From Tuctoria greenei (taxonomy: Eukaryota > Streptophyta > Magnoliopsida > Poales > Poaceae): 64,000 nt of DNA. The position numbers and the translations under genes were made by a program. Below, piece after piece: positions 11,401 to 21,838 of the stretch. The notes under the pieces are model-generated. The model was not told where the DNA came from and did no database searches. It saw only the letters and a program-made list of their open reading frames with translations. The stretch lies in the NCBI GenBank assembly GCA_036927565.1, contig JAYESD010000007.1, forward strand, positions 4,299,644 through 4,363,643, written 5' to 3'. Each line of letters starts with the position of its first letter. Within the stretch, counting starts at the first letter, position 1.

Positions 11401-14400
11401 CTTATAAGAAATGCCACCAAATCATCCATCCATCCCATCAGAGCGAAAAGGGAGGGGTGAAGGATGAGGGTGGCACTAGACAGACAAACCAATTTGGTCT
11501 TGCAGCCACATCGATCCTCACTGCAAGCCTCACCATGCCTGTCAACGGCAAGCAGAAGGCTACCTACCGGCTCCTGTTGCAGAGCACATGTTAAACTGTC
11601 ATCTGGGTTGTCTCTGACTCCGATATTGCTCTATCACGGCAACACCTTTTGCAATCTACAATCTGCAGATCCTGCAAATAGGGAGGTGCTAGGTGCAGCA
11701 AGCTAGCAGCAACAGAGACAGGCGGACTATGAAGGCAGTGGCATGGCATGAACCAAAATCTTTCTGTAAACCAGTGTCATGAGCCAAATGATTCAAAAGG
11801 TAGTGGCATGTGCCGGGAGTGTAATAGGTATAGTAGCATAGACCTAAATTTTACTAATGATATTCAGAAAGTTGCTGAGAATTCAAAAGGATATATGAGG
11901 TAATGACGATACCAAATATCAGCACTTCTGCTAGGCACCTACAAACATTTAGTCTGCCTAAAACTCACTGTTTAGTAGTGACCCAAACAAGCTGAACATG
12001 TTGGAATTCCGAGGCTCTGAATTTAGGAACGAAGTATTGTTAATCTGGGAGGTGCACTATTACAATGGAGTTGGGCTCATTATATAGCCTGGTTACATGT
12101 AATCTTCTCCTCCTAGGACTCTAACTTAATTCCAATCTAATTAGGACTCTCCTAATCTAATTTGGACTCTTCCTAATATACCGTTGAGATCACCTAACAT
12201 TCTCCCCCTGATCTCAACTCCCTACAACACGAACCATGCTCACAACCCACAATGTTCAGGATCATTCAACAAACTCTCTCCGATCCTGACATCGGTGCTT
12301 GTCTCACATGTCGTGTTTTGTCCACCGTCGAGCCCTTGCTGCATGGAGTCGTCATGATATCATCGTTGCTCCCCCCCCCCCCTCCGTCATGAGCCTTCTT
12401 CGCACCGAGCCTCCCGCGTCTTTGAGCCGCCGTAAGTCGGAGAAGACTGTCGGGTCCTGCGCGCTCCAGATCCTCCCGATCTGAGCCGCCGCCCCGCCTT
12501 CGATCGACCTCTGCCTCGCGCTTGCTGTTGCGCCTCCGCTCGTGCTCGTTGGTCTCATGCACACTGCTTCGGCTCTCTCACACGTGGTTCAGGCCCCTTG
12601 CTGGAAGCTTCACACGCAGCAATCAGTAGCACGTGAGTATGTAACCTCTGATTGGCCCTCCTCTGTCCAACTTGACTACAGACCCAGCCCAGCGATGCCT
12701 CTGCACCGATGAATAGGCCCAGCCCAGCAGTGACTTCCTCTCCTTTGTTGCACATCGGGCTTCGCACGCCCGGCGTCGTTCCTCCACCGTTGCATCCGAG
12801 CGCGCCCGCCGGGAAACCTGCCGCCGAATCTTTTCCATGGGTACCGCCGACTCCCGTGCCTCCACGTCTCTTCCAGCAGACAAGCTCGGCCCGAGCTTCC
12901 GCGAGCGCGCGAGGCGGCGGATCCGCCATGCAGCCACGTTGTTGCCTAATCGCCGCGAGTTGCGCCCATACGAGTGATTCGCGCCCAGATCCGCCTCTCC
13001 CTTCGCGATCTGCCTCAAAATCAGCGGAAAATCCTCGATCTGAAGCTGCCCTGCTCGCGACCAAGCCTTGAATCGCTCCGATTTGCCAGGATCCCGAGCG
13101 CCTGGACTGATCCGTTGTGGCCCCGTTGTCCCGATTGCCAACGTCGGTTTCCTGTCAACCTCGCCCGATACTCGTACTCGGTGCAGAACGGACCTGCTGG
13201 CCCACCGGCCGCCCCTCCTCCGTTGGCTGCCGCCCCGGGAGCACGTCCTCACGGGGCAGCGCATAGGATCCAAACCTAAGCTCTGATACCAGATTGTTGG
13301 AATTCCGAGGCTCTGAATTTAGGAACGAAGTATTGTTAATCTGGGAGGTGCACTATTACAATGGAGTTGGGCTCATTATATAGCCCGGTTACATGTAATC
13401 CTCTCCTCCTAGGACTCTAACTTAATGCCAATCTAATAAGGACTCTCCTAATCTAATCTTAATTGGACTCTTCCTAATATACCGTTGAGATCACCTAACA
13501 GAATATTGATGTATCATCTAATTATGGCTTATCAGGGCAAAAAGCTCAGTATATCAGCTAAATAAGCATGCAAAAAAGTAAAAGCAAAATATTGCATGGA
13601 ATCAGGCAATTAACAATTTAACATAACTATCCAACACACTGAACATGTGCTATGTGTCGGGAGCGTAATTGGCCTAGTAGCATAGACCTAAAGTTCACTA
13701 ATGATATTCAGAAGTTGCTGAGAATTCAGAAGGCTATACGAGGTGATGACGATGTCAAATATCAGCACTTCTGCTAGGCACCTATAAACATGTAGTCTGT
13801 CTTAAACTCACTGTTTAGTAGTTACCCAAACAAGCTGAACATTAATGTATCATCTGATTATGGCTTATTAGGGCAAAAGCTCACTATATCGGCTAAAAAA
13901 GCATGCAAATAAGCAAAAGTCATGATCTTGCTGGCCATTGAATAGGGCAATTAACATAAATATCCAATATACTGAATAACTTGATGAAAGCTTAGATTAC
14001 GCCAGTAACGGAACTAACAACTTTTGTCAGAACTCAGAAACAAGCAATTTAGAGACTAACCTCCTTAAATCTGCTTTCAGTAAAAAGTAGGGTAGCGTCA
14101 CCCAACTTTTTAGCAACTTCAGGACTGACCTTATTCTTTGTTCCTTTTTTTCTTCCCTTTTTCTTGGCCTGGTGAAAATGAAAGCATAAGAGAGAAAATT
14201 TAGCAGTCCTTAAATTTTATCAGAAAATGGTTGCTGAAAGCAAAAAAAAAAAAAGGAATGAATCAAACGTAAAGTAAGTGTTATTAACATACATGATAAG
14301 TGTGTTCCGAATTAAATCAAATACAGTTTCCGAAACAAGCAGCCTCAAATGAAGCACCAGTCTGATTCAAAATGCTGACATCAACTGCGGAATTCTAACG

Positions 14401-15108
14401 TGAATAACAATAGAGCTATGGTCTAGTGATGTGTTGATGTGATCAGTACCACAAAGGAAACATTTAGATGGAATTTTCTGAAAGAACATGAGGAAACGAA
14501 TACCATACCTCTTTGGACCTTCTTTTGCGCCGAAGACCAAAGCCTTCCATCAGTTGGTCAAACATGGTTGCAGCTTCAGCTTCCGAAAGATCGTCCTGCC
14601 TTGGTCTTTTGGAACTCCCCTCCCTGGAAGATGACAACAGAGAGCTGTCAAACGTATCTGCACGGTGTCAGGAGGGCTAAACATAGAAGTGGGAGTGCTG
14701 AAGCATAGGTAAGGTAAGAGAGATTGGTTTGGAAAGGAATCAGTATACTGAAAAATGTGAGCAGAGCGGTCTGCTGCTCCATGTAACTGATGAAGCACAT
14801 GCGGCACACGGTTGATAATGCAATTGAAGCAGCAAGGCCGACCATTGATAACGCGGTGGAACGAAGGTGGGAAGAGACTTTGAGTACCTCTGGGGCTGCT
14901 GCTCCTCGGCGAGGGCCTTGCGCTTGCGCGCCGCGAGCGCCTCGTAGTCGTGCGCGCGGGTCCGCTCCGCCATCTCGACGCACTGCATCGCCTCCTCGGC
15001 GTCGCCGAACTCGTACCCATCTTCTTCCTCCTCCTCCTCATAGTCCTCCTCGAAATCCTCTCCTTGGAGCCCGCGGTCCCCCTCCTGCTCCCCCGCCGTG
15101 TCGGACAT
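4210..15108 (-). CDS. GTF3C3: General transcription factor 3C polypeptide 3 (TFIIIC TPR subunit), 3' end outside window
   Basis: TFIIIC binds A/B-box promoters and recruits TFIIIB for RNA polymerase III; this subunit (Tfc4/tau131 type) is a TPR scaffold in the nucleus. I place eleven exons by GT-AG sites and matching phases: 14888-15108, 14509-14623, 14061-14168, 10820-11001, 9973-10168, 7074-7331, 6636-6782, 5929-6007, 5346-5459, 5105-5274, 4210-4328 (1709 coding nt, about 569 residues). The start is the ATG at 15106-15108 ([10 protein letters not shown]). The N-terminus is very acidic (runs of Glu), followed by basic LRRKRRSKE and [12 protein letters not shown], then TPR helices such as [20 protein letters not shown] and [13 protein letters not shown]. 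All visible exons are open. The last 300 or more residues expected for the family are absent, so they lie left of 4210, possibly beyond the antisense copia element. The identification rests on recognising the plant family. Confidence 0.88.
6310..6408. mobile_element. Stowaway-like MITE in an intron
   Basis: Inverted ends CTCCCTCCAGTTTTTACTTG and the complement of TCAAGTAAAACCTGAAGGGA enclose about 100 bases. The CTCCCTCC terminus and small size fit the Tc1/mariner-type Stowaway family. It lies in the intron between the exons at 5929-6007 and 6636-6782 of the TFIIIC gene. Confidence 0.7.
6424..6600. repeat. compound AT/GT microsatellite
   Basis: Long AT dinucleotide tracts are broken by GTAT steps and one GT tract near 6505-6524, then a pure AT run of about 60 bases before 6600. 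It lies within an intron, 36 bases from the exon at 6636. Confidence 0.97.
7642..8615. mobile_element. non-autonomous hAT-like element with GACTAG subterminal repeats
   Basis: The left end (from about CAAGATGGTT) and right end (complement of CAAGGTTCATTAGTCG) are packed with CGACTAG/CGATTAG motifs in both orientations. The inside is GC-rich, then carries a CT/TA microsatellite at about 8426-8468. The architecture matches the better-defined element at 8876-9743, so they are one family. No transposase is encoded. The flanking 8-mers do not match, so the exact ends are uncertain. It lies in the 2.6-kb intron between exons 7074-7331 and 9973-10168. Confidence 0.65.
8876..9743. mobile_element. non-autonomous hAT element with 8-bp target duplication
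   Basis: Terminal inverted repeats CAATGTTATCAAGTCG and complement CAAGGTTATCAAATCG are flanked by a perfect 8-bp duplication ATGTGATC (8868-8875 and 9744-9751), the hAT hallmark. Subterminal CGACTAG/CGATTAG repeats crowd both ends. The central part (9090-9340) is a CG-rich low-complexity stretch. No transposase domain is visible, so movement would need a source elsewhere. It shares the TFIIIC intron with its relative at 7642. Confidence 0.88.
9545..9610. repeat. TA-rich microsatellite
   Basis: TATATA tracts with embedded GTATATA steps, inside the hAT element near its right end. The relative at 7642 has a similar tract at the same relative position. Confidence 0.85.
12200..13294 (-). other. 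internal region of the small LTR element, no recognised coding function
   Basis: The longest open frames (minus, 12555-13064 and 12623-13273) are Arg/Gly/Ala-rich and overlap each other, as expected for GC-rich non-coding DNA. They show no zinc knuckle, protease or polymerase motif. The segment could be captured host sequence, but I cannot name a source. It includes a C12 run at 12371-12382. Confidence 0.6.
13280..13291 (-). other. primer-binding site (initiator Met tRNA)
   Basis: On the minus strand this reads TGGTATCAGAGC, the classic plant copia/TRIM primer site, three bases inside the 5' LTR (13295-13500). Confidence 0.9.
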
Positions 15109-15749
15109 CGCCGGACTGAGAGGCGGCAGATGATTCCGCGGCGCACTCGACCTCGAGAGGTGCAGGACTCTGTTCTTCTCTCCTCCTCCTCCTCCTTGTC
15201 CACAGTCCCCCTTGGTGGACAGCCGAGTAGCACGCACGCAGCGAGCGGAGTGGGCGCCGCCGGCGCCGGACCGGAAGGAGGAGGGAGCTGTGCAGGTGGC
15301 AGGCCGGATGGCATGGGTGTGGCCTTGTGGGCTATTGGATTTCGAGATTGGGCCCAAGGGAACATAGAGTGTACCGATCAGTGCTGAAGTTAACAATTTC
15401 CATCTATGTGAAAATAGAAATGGAAACGGTCGGCAAAGGAGTAAAAGCTTTTTTATTTTCATTTAGAATTTTTTGAAATAGAATCATCAGAGGTAGTTAT
15501 CGTATTGAAAATTTAGAAGTATCGGGAACGGATATATCCGAACGAGAATATGTGAAAGGTTCTGAGTTTTTGTTTCGAAAACAACATCCCAAGTGCATAC
15601 CGTTTCAACATGATCCTGATTGTATTAATGGCAGGTATTAAGAGTTTATTATGAACAATATCTATTTGTTTGCTTTTATCTGCAATGCAAGATGGAGATA
15701 GGAGAAAGTCCACATAATAAAACCATCCAAAGCTAAAAAGCTTACGGCT
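15109..15749. other. 5' flank and intergenic sequence of the TFIIIC gene
   Basis: The first 200 bases are GC-rich 5' UTR/promoter sequence, followed by AT-rich sequence. I recognise no gene or repeat in 15365-15745. Confidence 0.5.
15328..15354 (-). promoter_or_regulatory. candidate site II motifs upstream of the TFIIIC gene
   Basis: TGGGCT (15328-15333) and TGGGCC (15349-15354) lie 220-250 bases upstream of the start codon. TGGGCC/T site II elements, bound by TCP factors, are typical of plant growth and translation genes (known). Their use here is inferred. Confidence 0.4.
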
Positions 15750-15862
15750 ATAGATGTGTGAGCCCGGGGGCACGGCCGTCCAGGCCCGATTCTCTCCGTG
15801 CCGGGCAAAATCGACCTAGCTCGGGCTGGCACAACAAAATCGGACCTATTTGACCATCTATC
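15750..15862. mobile_element. small hAT-like fragment
   Basis: The ends TATAGATG and complement GATAGATGGTCAAAT enclose GC-rich sequence with GCCCGGG/GGCACGG words. The same end type (TATAGATGG) and word use recur in the larger element at 50570-51739. Flanking 8-mers match only partly, so this is tentative. Confidence 0.4.
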
Positions 15863-16539
15863 GCTACAGCACCTGTGGCTTACGGTGCTGGTTGGGAGCA
15901 CATGCAGCCTTGCCGAGGCAGTAGTGGACGCACGCGCGTAGCAGTGTAGGACTGTCTCCAACAAGGAGGCAAAAGGACCTCCATCTCTTAAATACCTCTC
16001 CTCATCCTCTTTTTCACTCTCCAACAAATGACCTATTAGACATTTTCATTTTGCTTCAGGTGGTTTCGGGTCCGCAAATATGCAGACTCCAGGCGGCCGA
16101 TACATCATTGCTCGACCGTCTTCTCGCCCCGCCCTCAGCCCCCGACGCGAAGCTCCCGCGGTCGCTCCCTTTCCTCGCCAGCGGCCCCTGCCGCCACTGC
16201 CCTCCTCGCCTTCGCACGCCGCCGCCGCCTCGCTCTCATGCCCATCTTACATGCCTATCCTGTTGCCGCCGCTCTGCCTCCCCGTCCTTGAACAGAGAGC
16301 TAGGGACGCCTTGCCTTGGCCACCAGGACCTCCACATCCTTTCTCGGAAGCGACCTGCAATTCCCATGCTCAATCAATAACGAACGCATTGACCTTTCCT
16401 CTCGTCAAAACCAAATCAGCCAGCAGGCCAAGCCAATCACTTCACCCGAGCAGGTTGGGCTGCTCGCACGAAGGCGAGACAGGAGAAGACCGCGGCCTCG
16501 GCCCCATCCGACATGTCACAGCCTGAGGCATGGGCAAGC
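15863..16539. other. intergenic, GC-rich, no recognised gene
   Basis: 16080-16500 is C-rich with open frames in two phases that are low-complexity Pro/Arg/Ser. I see no conserved domain or splice structure. Confidence 0.4.
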
Positions 16540-16563
16540 TGTTAGAATAGAAGTTAAGATATA

Positions 16564-16643
16564 CTCTCTCCGTCCCTATGAACTTGTCGCTTTGTAGTTC
16601 AAAAATGAAATACAAAGAGACAAGATTATGGGGACGGAGGGAG
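16564..16643. mobile_element. Stowaway MITE
   Basis: Ends CTCTCTCCGTCCC and complement CTCCCTCCGTCCC are bounded by TA (16562-16563 and 16644-16645), the Stowaway target duplication. About 80 bases with no coding capacity. Confidence 0.88.
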
Positions 16644-16725
16644 TAGAAAGAAGATATTGTATTTCATGCTTGAGTAGATAGATTTTAAGCACAATAATTG
16701 TAATCAAAACTAAACTGTCTATGTA

Positions 16726-17104
16726 CACTACAGGAATTGCGATAATTGACGACGGCAAGAAATTGTCGTCTATAAAGACTATACCGTCGTCAATAAGCTT
16801 ATAGACGACGGTGAATGCTTATAGATGATGGTTTCAAGCCGTCTACGATTATTTGTCGTCTATAAGCTTATAGACGACGGTTACCGTCGTCTATAACATA
16901 ATTGACGACAGTCTCGTCCAGCCGTCGTCAATAAGCTAACTGCACCACGTGGCAGTAAGGGGCCCTTATAGACGGCGGTCACTGGAAACCATTGTCTATA
17001 ATATTCCTTATAGACGACGGCCATCAGAAAATTGTCGTCTATAATATTCCTTATAGACGACGACCATCAGAAAACCGTCGTTTATTTTCGTATTTCCTGT
17101 AGTG
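16726..17104. mobile_element. 379-bp non-autonomous CACTA element
   Basis: It begins CACTACAGGAATTGCG and ends with the complement of CACTACAGGAAATACG. A 3-bp duplication GTA flanks it (16723-16725 and 17105-17107). Many copies of TATAGACGACGG and its complement, in both orientations, make up the subterminal repeats that CACTA transposases bind. Confidence 0.95.
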
Positions 17105-17198
17105 GTAACCCATGGAATCAGTTGTTGATTCTCCCTGTAAATAAACATGTGGCCCGAGGTAAAGGGTTCAACGCTTCCCACAATTATCAAATCTAATA

Positions 17199-17210
17199 TG
17201 GCATCAGAGC
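17199..17210 (+). other. primer-binding site (initiator Met tRNA)
   Basis: TGGCATCAGAGC lies directly after the LTR, one base different from the canonical TGGTATCAGAGC. Confidence 0.85.
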
Positions 17211-17256
17211 CGCTCTTCCATTGTGTCTAGCCTGCATACATCTCCGTGATACGGTG

Positions 17257-18060
17257 ATGACGACGTTGAGTTCTTCAATTGCTGCGTTTCTCAATGCATC
17301 AGTCTATGAGAAGTTAACCAAGGAGAATTATCTCCTTTGGAAGGCACAAGTGTTACCTCAAATCAGAGGAGCACGTTTACAAGGGTACCTGGATGGATTG
17401 ATCCCTAAGCCTCATGAGGAGATTGCACAGGATCAGCAGATCCTTGGCTATCTGCTCGGGACTCTATCAAAGGAAACTTTGACTCAGGTAATCAAGGCAG
17501 AAACATCCCGTGATGCATGGACTCATCTAGAGAACATGTTTGCATCACAATCTAGATCACACATCAATAATTTACGTATCAAACTTTTAAATGCAGCTAA
17601 AGGAAACAAGTATGTCTCAACATATTTCTCAAATATCACAGGGTACACAGATGAGTTAGCAGCTGCAGGAAAGCCTTTACATGAAGATGAGGTCGTGTCT
17701 TACATCCTGGTTGGATTGGATCAGGAGTACAACTCCCTCGTCTCGGCACTGGATGCCCAGAAGAACCTAGTCACGCTAAAGTGAGTTATTTGGGCAGATG
17801 TCCAACTTTGATAATCATCAAGAACTCCTTCAAGGTTCTGGTGAATTTAAGTCTTCTGCAAACGCGGCTACACGAGGACGAGGTGGATCATCTCGTGGAA
17901 ACCGTGGAGGTTATTGTGGTAGATCAGGAAGTCATGGCAGAGGCAATCAAGGAGGTCACACGTAGTATAGCAACCGTGGAAACAGTGGAAATTGCCAGAG
18001 ACCCTAGAACATTATATTGGAGGGGACAGAAACTATGAGAAGCCTATCTGTCAGATCTGC
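17257..18060 (+). pseudogene. copia gag, broken
   Basis: The ATG at 17257 opens MTTLSSSIAAFLNASVYEKL, followed by NYLLWKAQVLPQIRG, the copia gag (UBN2/DUF4219-type) nucleocapsid. A stop near 17782 breaks the frame. The zinc knuckle survives as CQICYKQGH near 18049 but its last Cys region is destroyed by a TAA. Confidence 0.85.
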
Positions 18061-19395
18061 TACAAACAAGGACACACTGCGACATAATATTGGCATCGGT
18101 TTGAAGATGATTATGAGCCTGTTGAAAGAAGTGCAAACTCAGCAAACTACTCGGCGTATGGGGTGGATACAAATCGGTATATGGACAATGGTGCCACTGA
18201 CCATATCACAGGAGATCTAGAGAAAATCACCATGAGAGAAAGATATAGAGGTCAAGATCAGGTGCAAAATGTTGGATGCACAAGTATGGATCTAAGCTAT
18301 GTTGGCCATTCACTTGTAAATACCCATAAAAGGTTTAAGCTTGATCACATTCTGCATGTACCTAGTGCATCAAAAAATCTCATTTCTGTACATCACTTCA
18401 CCCTTGATAATCATACTTTTATAGAGTTTCACATGTGATTCTTTTTTATTAGGGACCAGGACACGAAGATGGTCCTATTCCGCGGCAGATGTAGAAGTGG
18501 TCTTTATCCTTTCATACCTCAAGCCTCAAAGGAGAATAAAACAGCTCTCAACATAAATAAAGTTTCATTGTCTCGGTGGCATGACCGGTTGGGACACCCT
18601 GCTTTTCCTATAGTCCAAAGAGTACTTAGAGAAAATAAGATTGTTCCTTTAGACAATTTCAATAATGAGTTGGTGTGTGATGCTTGTCAATGTGGCAAAA
18701 GTCACCAGTTACCTTATTATGTTTCTACAAGAATGTCAAGTTCTCCTCTTCAAATAATTTTCTCTGATGTTTGGCGGCGTGCTCCAATGTCAGTTGGTCG
18801 GTTTGAGTACTATGTAAGCTTTGTCGATGATTTTAGTAAGTATACTTGGATATACCTTATTAAGAAAAATTTTGATGTGTATGAGGTATTCAATAATTTC
18901 CAAACCCTTCTTGAGAGACAACTTGGAAGGAAAATCATTGCCCTTCAATCTAATTGGGAAGGAGAGTATGAGAAACTTGATGAAATCTATCATTCATAGA
19001 GTATCTTGTCCACATGCACAACCAACAAAAAATGGCTCTACAGAGAGAAAGCATAGGCATATAGTAGAGATTGGCCTAACACTCTTGTCTAATGCAGGTA
19101 TGCCATTAAAATTCTGGTACGAGGCATTCCTTGTTGCAACGTTCCTCATCAACATCATGCCTAGCCGAGTTATAAACTATGCCACCCCACTTGAACGTTT
19201 GTTAGGCATTAAACCTTCATATTCTCCTCTTCGTATCTTCGGTTGTGCATGTTGGTCGAACCTTCGGCCCTATAACTCATCTAAACTTGCATTTTGTTCG
19301 ACTCAATGTGTGTTTTTGGGCTATAGCACAAAACACAAAGGAGCCAAATGACTTCAAATCAAAATTGGTCGGGTATATATTTCTAGGGATGTAGT
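18061..19395 (+). pseudogene. copia protease and integrase, broken, two active-site changes
   Basis: The protease motif near 18183 reads DNGATDHIT, where D-S/T-G is needed. The pre-integrase is SRWHDRLGHPAF (near 18570) with CDACQCGKSHQ (near 18680). Integrase starts IIFSDVW. The second catalytic Asp block reads QSNWEGEYEKL instead of QSDW-GEYEKL (near 18948), and the Glu block is NGSTERKHRH (near 19030) in another frame. LRIFGCACWSNL and VFLGYSTKHKG close the domain. Frameshifts and two active-site replacements make it dead. Confidence 0.87.
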
Positions 19396-20249
19396 TGTCG
19401 GTACCCTGCGTACCGGATACCCCTTGGAACTGCAAAGAGTTCAAAGGAACTCCACCTATCTGCGTTGAAGACCCCCGAAGGCTCCACGTGTCACTCGGAA
19501 CCGGACCTGCCTCCCTCGTATGGTTAGTTCCAATGGCGCCACGTGTATCATAAAATCGGAGCTACATTCCATACATGGGAAAGCTCCAGACTAGATACCT
19601 GTGTGGCACCCCCGGATCTAACCCCCGGCAGAGGGAAGCTCCGGTACCGACACGTGTACAAAAGCATCGGACCTACTCGTCCAAGACGGTAAGCTCTGGA
19701 GCTGTCATGCGTCCAATCGCCGGACCTTCAACCTTAACAGGCAGATTGGTGGACCTCCAATGGCTCGGACCTTCAAAGAACATTAAAGACTTTAAGACCT
19801 GATTACGTGTCATTAATGCTATCTTAATGACACACAATCGGATGACCCTTAATACCAGTAACGCCACCATTAAAGGGCATTATCACGCTATTAAGGGGAA
19901 TTAAGCACATTAACTGTGTATTAGGCATCAGTAACCGCTAGGGCCACATGTCGGGTCAGGCTAATGATATAACGGCCAGCCCTTGTACTATAAAAGGACT
20001 GGCCGAGCGATACACGGGGGGGGGGGGAGACTTTTTTTGGCCTCTCTCTCACACTAGCTCTCAGAAGCTCAATACAACAACAACACGCACCCGTGGAGTA
20101 GAGTATTACGCTCAGGCGGCCCGAACCACGTAAATCCTCATGTCAAATCGCCATCTTGTTTTGAATCTTTGCGCGCCTCAACCGAACTAAGAAACTCTGC
20201 GGTCTACTAAAAGTAGTGTCGGGGGAATTGCCGAAATCAAAATCCGATA
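19396..20249 (+). repeat. 5' LTR of the gypsy element
   Basis: It starts TGTCGGTACCC and ends near ...AATCCGATA before the primer site. It contains ACTATAAAAGGAC (TATA box near 19989), a G12 run at 20016 and GGAGTAGAGTATTACGCTC downstream. The same LTR family occurs alone at 55158. The end is uncertain by a few bases. Confidence 0.8.
19988..19996 (+). promoter_or_regulatory. LTR TATA box
   Basis: CTATAAAAG in the gypsy 5' LTR. The same word in the same context stands at 55745 in the solo LTR, which supports it as the element's core promoter. Confidence 0.65.
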
Positions 20250-20286
20250 GTTGGCGCGCTAGGAAGGGGGTGCCCGAGATTCAAAG

Positions 20287-21838
20287 ATGGTGAATTTTGC
20301 TGCTGGATCATCCAACGGTAACCATGCTGTGCAACCTGCTGGAGGCAATCCCTCCAACATGCAGCAGCCAACAGGTGATGTAGCTCCAGCAAGAATCATG
20401 CCATCGACGCCACCATCCGCTCCCGCGAATCAAGCTGGACATCGAGATGGGACGTCCGCATCGATCAATGCATCGGTGAACAATAACCCCAAACACGCAC
20501 TTAATGTTGCGCGTGCTCTTCTCTAACGTCCACCACCTCCAAGAGCACCCCAGGGTGCGATGGAGCAGTGGAGAGCTGATGTGGAACATCTGGTTGTAGC
20601 AGCAGCCGATGGCATCAGCAATCAAGGTCCTCCCCCCTCGAGGCGGGCCCCATCACAGCATCGGACCTTGTCGGGTAGACTTGGTCCGCAATCTTCACAG
20701 CACAGGAGGCATGCTGCATCTCAACAAGCGACGTCGCTGCCTTCCGGGGTGCGACGCACTCGTACGGTAACAAGTCTTTCGACTCACGACCTCCGGGCAG
20801 AGCTTGATCGTCGTTACCGACAACAGGACGGTCACGTCCACATCGAGCGTGCTCGCGAGAGGCGAGAGGCTCGAGACAGTCCTGTTCCTGAGGGAATAGG
20901 AGGAGGTTGTTCTGCCTTGGCCATGCACCTACGCATGGTCAGATGGCCGCAAAAGTTCCTGCCTCACATGCCGAAGAAATTTGACGGGACTGTCAACCCC
21001 GCCGAATTTCTTCAAATCTACTCCACTGCCATCCTTTCGGCTGGAGGCAATGAGGTCGTGATGGCCAATTATTTTCCTGTGGCTTTGACTGGGACCGCCA
21101 GCTCTTGGTTCATGAGCCTTTCGCCTAACTCCATCAACAGTTGGGCAGAGTTGTGCCAACAGTTTACCGCCAATTTTTGGAGCTCATACACCCGACCAGG
21201 CACCGAACTGGACCTTTTTGCTGTCAAGCAAAAAGGGGGAGAGTCCTTGCGATCTTTCATCCAGAGGTTCTCCCAGGTATGAAATACCATTCCTTCTATC
21301 TCAAGCACTTCTGTTATTATAGCATTCAGGCAGGGCGTTCGAGACAAGAAAATGCTGGAGAAGCTGGCGACCAAGGAAGTCACCTGCGTCACGGAACTCT
21401 TCAGCTTGGCAGACAAGTGTGTCAAAGCTGTTGTGGGCCGTGAAATGCACTCCCAACCACCTCCGGAGGCCAACAAAAAATCCTCCAAGGGTGAAGCCAC
21501 TACCTTCGGGAGTGACAAGAAGAAGAAAAAATCCAACGGCAAGAAGAAGTTGTCGGTCGGCACACCTACTGCCTCTGCTGCAGCAGCTCCGGGTGGCCAG
21601 GGGCCACGCCCCGAGAAACGACCTCGGCCGTCGTCTGAAGACAGTGGCAGCTCCAAGATGTGGTGTCCCATACACAAGACGGACAGACACAATCTGGAAA
21701 ACTGTCGAGAGGTCCAGAACCTCGCCGAGCGCTACAATAAGCGCCAGGAAGAAGCTCCTTTCCGTCAAAGGAAAGGAAAACAAAAAGTTGACGAAGCTTC
21801 GGTTGAAGAGAACTTAGGCTTTCAGGACCCTAAAAAGG
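20287..21838 (+). pseudogene. gypsy gag, broken
   Basis: The ATG at 20287 (MVNFAAGSS) opens a disordered N-terminus, with a stop near 20524. The Retrotrans_gag core follows at about 20930-21420: PKKFDGTVNPAEFLQIY, GTASSWFMSLSPNSINSW and KQKGGESLRSFIQRF. A TGA interrupts it at 21280, after FSQV. The tail (21490-21790) is Lys-rich, with a CPIHKTDRHNLENC motif, a divergent zinc knuckle, near 21664. Confidence 0.85.

Larger units (their letters stand above)
11999..13500 (-). mobile_element. small non-autonomous LTR retrotransposon, complete
   Basis: Two near-identical LTRs (11999-12199 and 13295-13500) begin TGTTAGGTG and end TTCCAACA on the minus strand. Just inside the right-hand LTR stands GCTCTGATACCA (13280-13291), the complement of the initiator-Met-tRNA primer site. 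Just inside the left-hand LTR is a purine tract (complement of TTCTCCCCCTGA, 12200-12211). Orientation is therefore minus. The internal 1.1 kb is GC-rich and codes for no gag or pol domain I recognise, so it depends on another element. The flanks GAACA/GAATA are a target duplication with one mismatch. Confidence 0.88.
11802..13980. repeat. tandem segmental duplication in an intron, one copy split by a retroelement
   Basis: About 340 bases are present twice: copy A is 11802-11998 plus 13501-13640, copy B is about 13645-13980. Shared words include ATATCAGCACTTCTGCTAGG (A 11917, B 13757) and ACTCACTGTTTAGTAGT before CCAAACAAGCTGAACA. Copy A is split at the GAACA site by the element at 11999-13500, while copy B reads straight through. 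Confidence 0.88.
16540..17198 (+). repeat. 5' LTR of the second copia element, carrying two DNA transposons
   Basis: The ends TGTTAGA and TCTAATA are near-perfect inverted repeats (a final CA to TA change). The primer site follows at once at 17199. Removing the Stowaway and CACTA insertions leaves an LTR of about 200 bases. Confidence 0.8.
16540..19395 (+). mobile_element. second Ty1/copia element, 5' part, interrupted by a gypsy element
   Basis: It comprises a 5' LTR (TGTTAGAATAG... to ...TCTAATA), a primer site, gag, protease and integrase. It stops at 19395 in the frame RVYISRDVV, the usual end of the integrase block, where a gypsy LTR begins. The RT/RNase H half and 3' LTR are not seen anywhere in the window. 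The LTR contains two further insertions (Stowaway at 16564, CACTA at 16726). Confidence 0.88.

Noticed and set aside
12266..13279. Long overlapping open frames on both strands
   Set aside because: They result from GC-rich composition inside the small LTR element, have no recognised domain and overlap in several phases.
16738..17100. CRISPR-like regularly spaced repeats
   Set aside because: The TATAGACGACGG motifs are in both orientations, irregularly spaced and bounded by CACTA ends; this is plant nuclear DNA.
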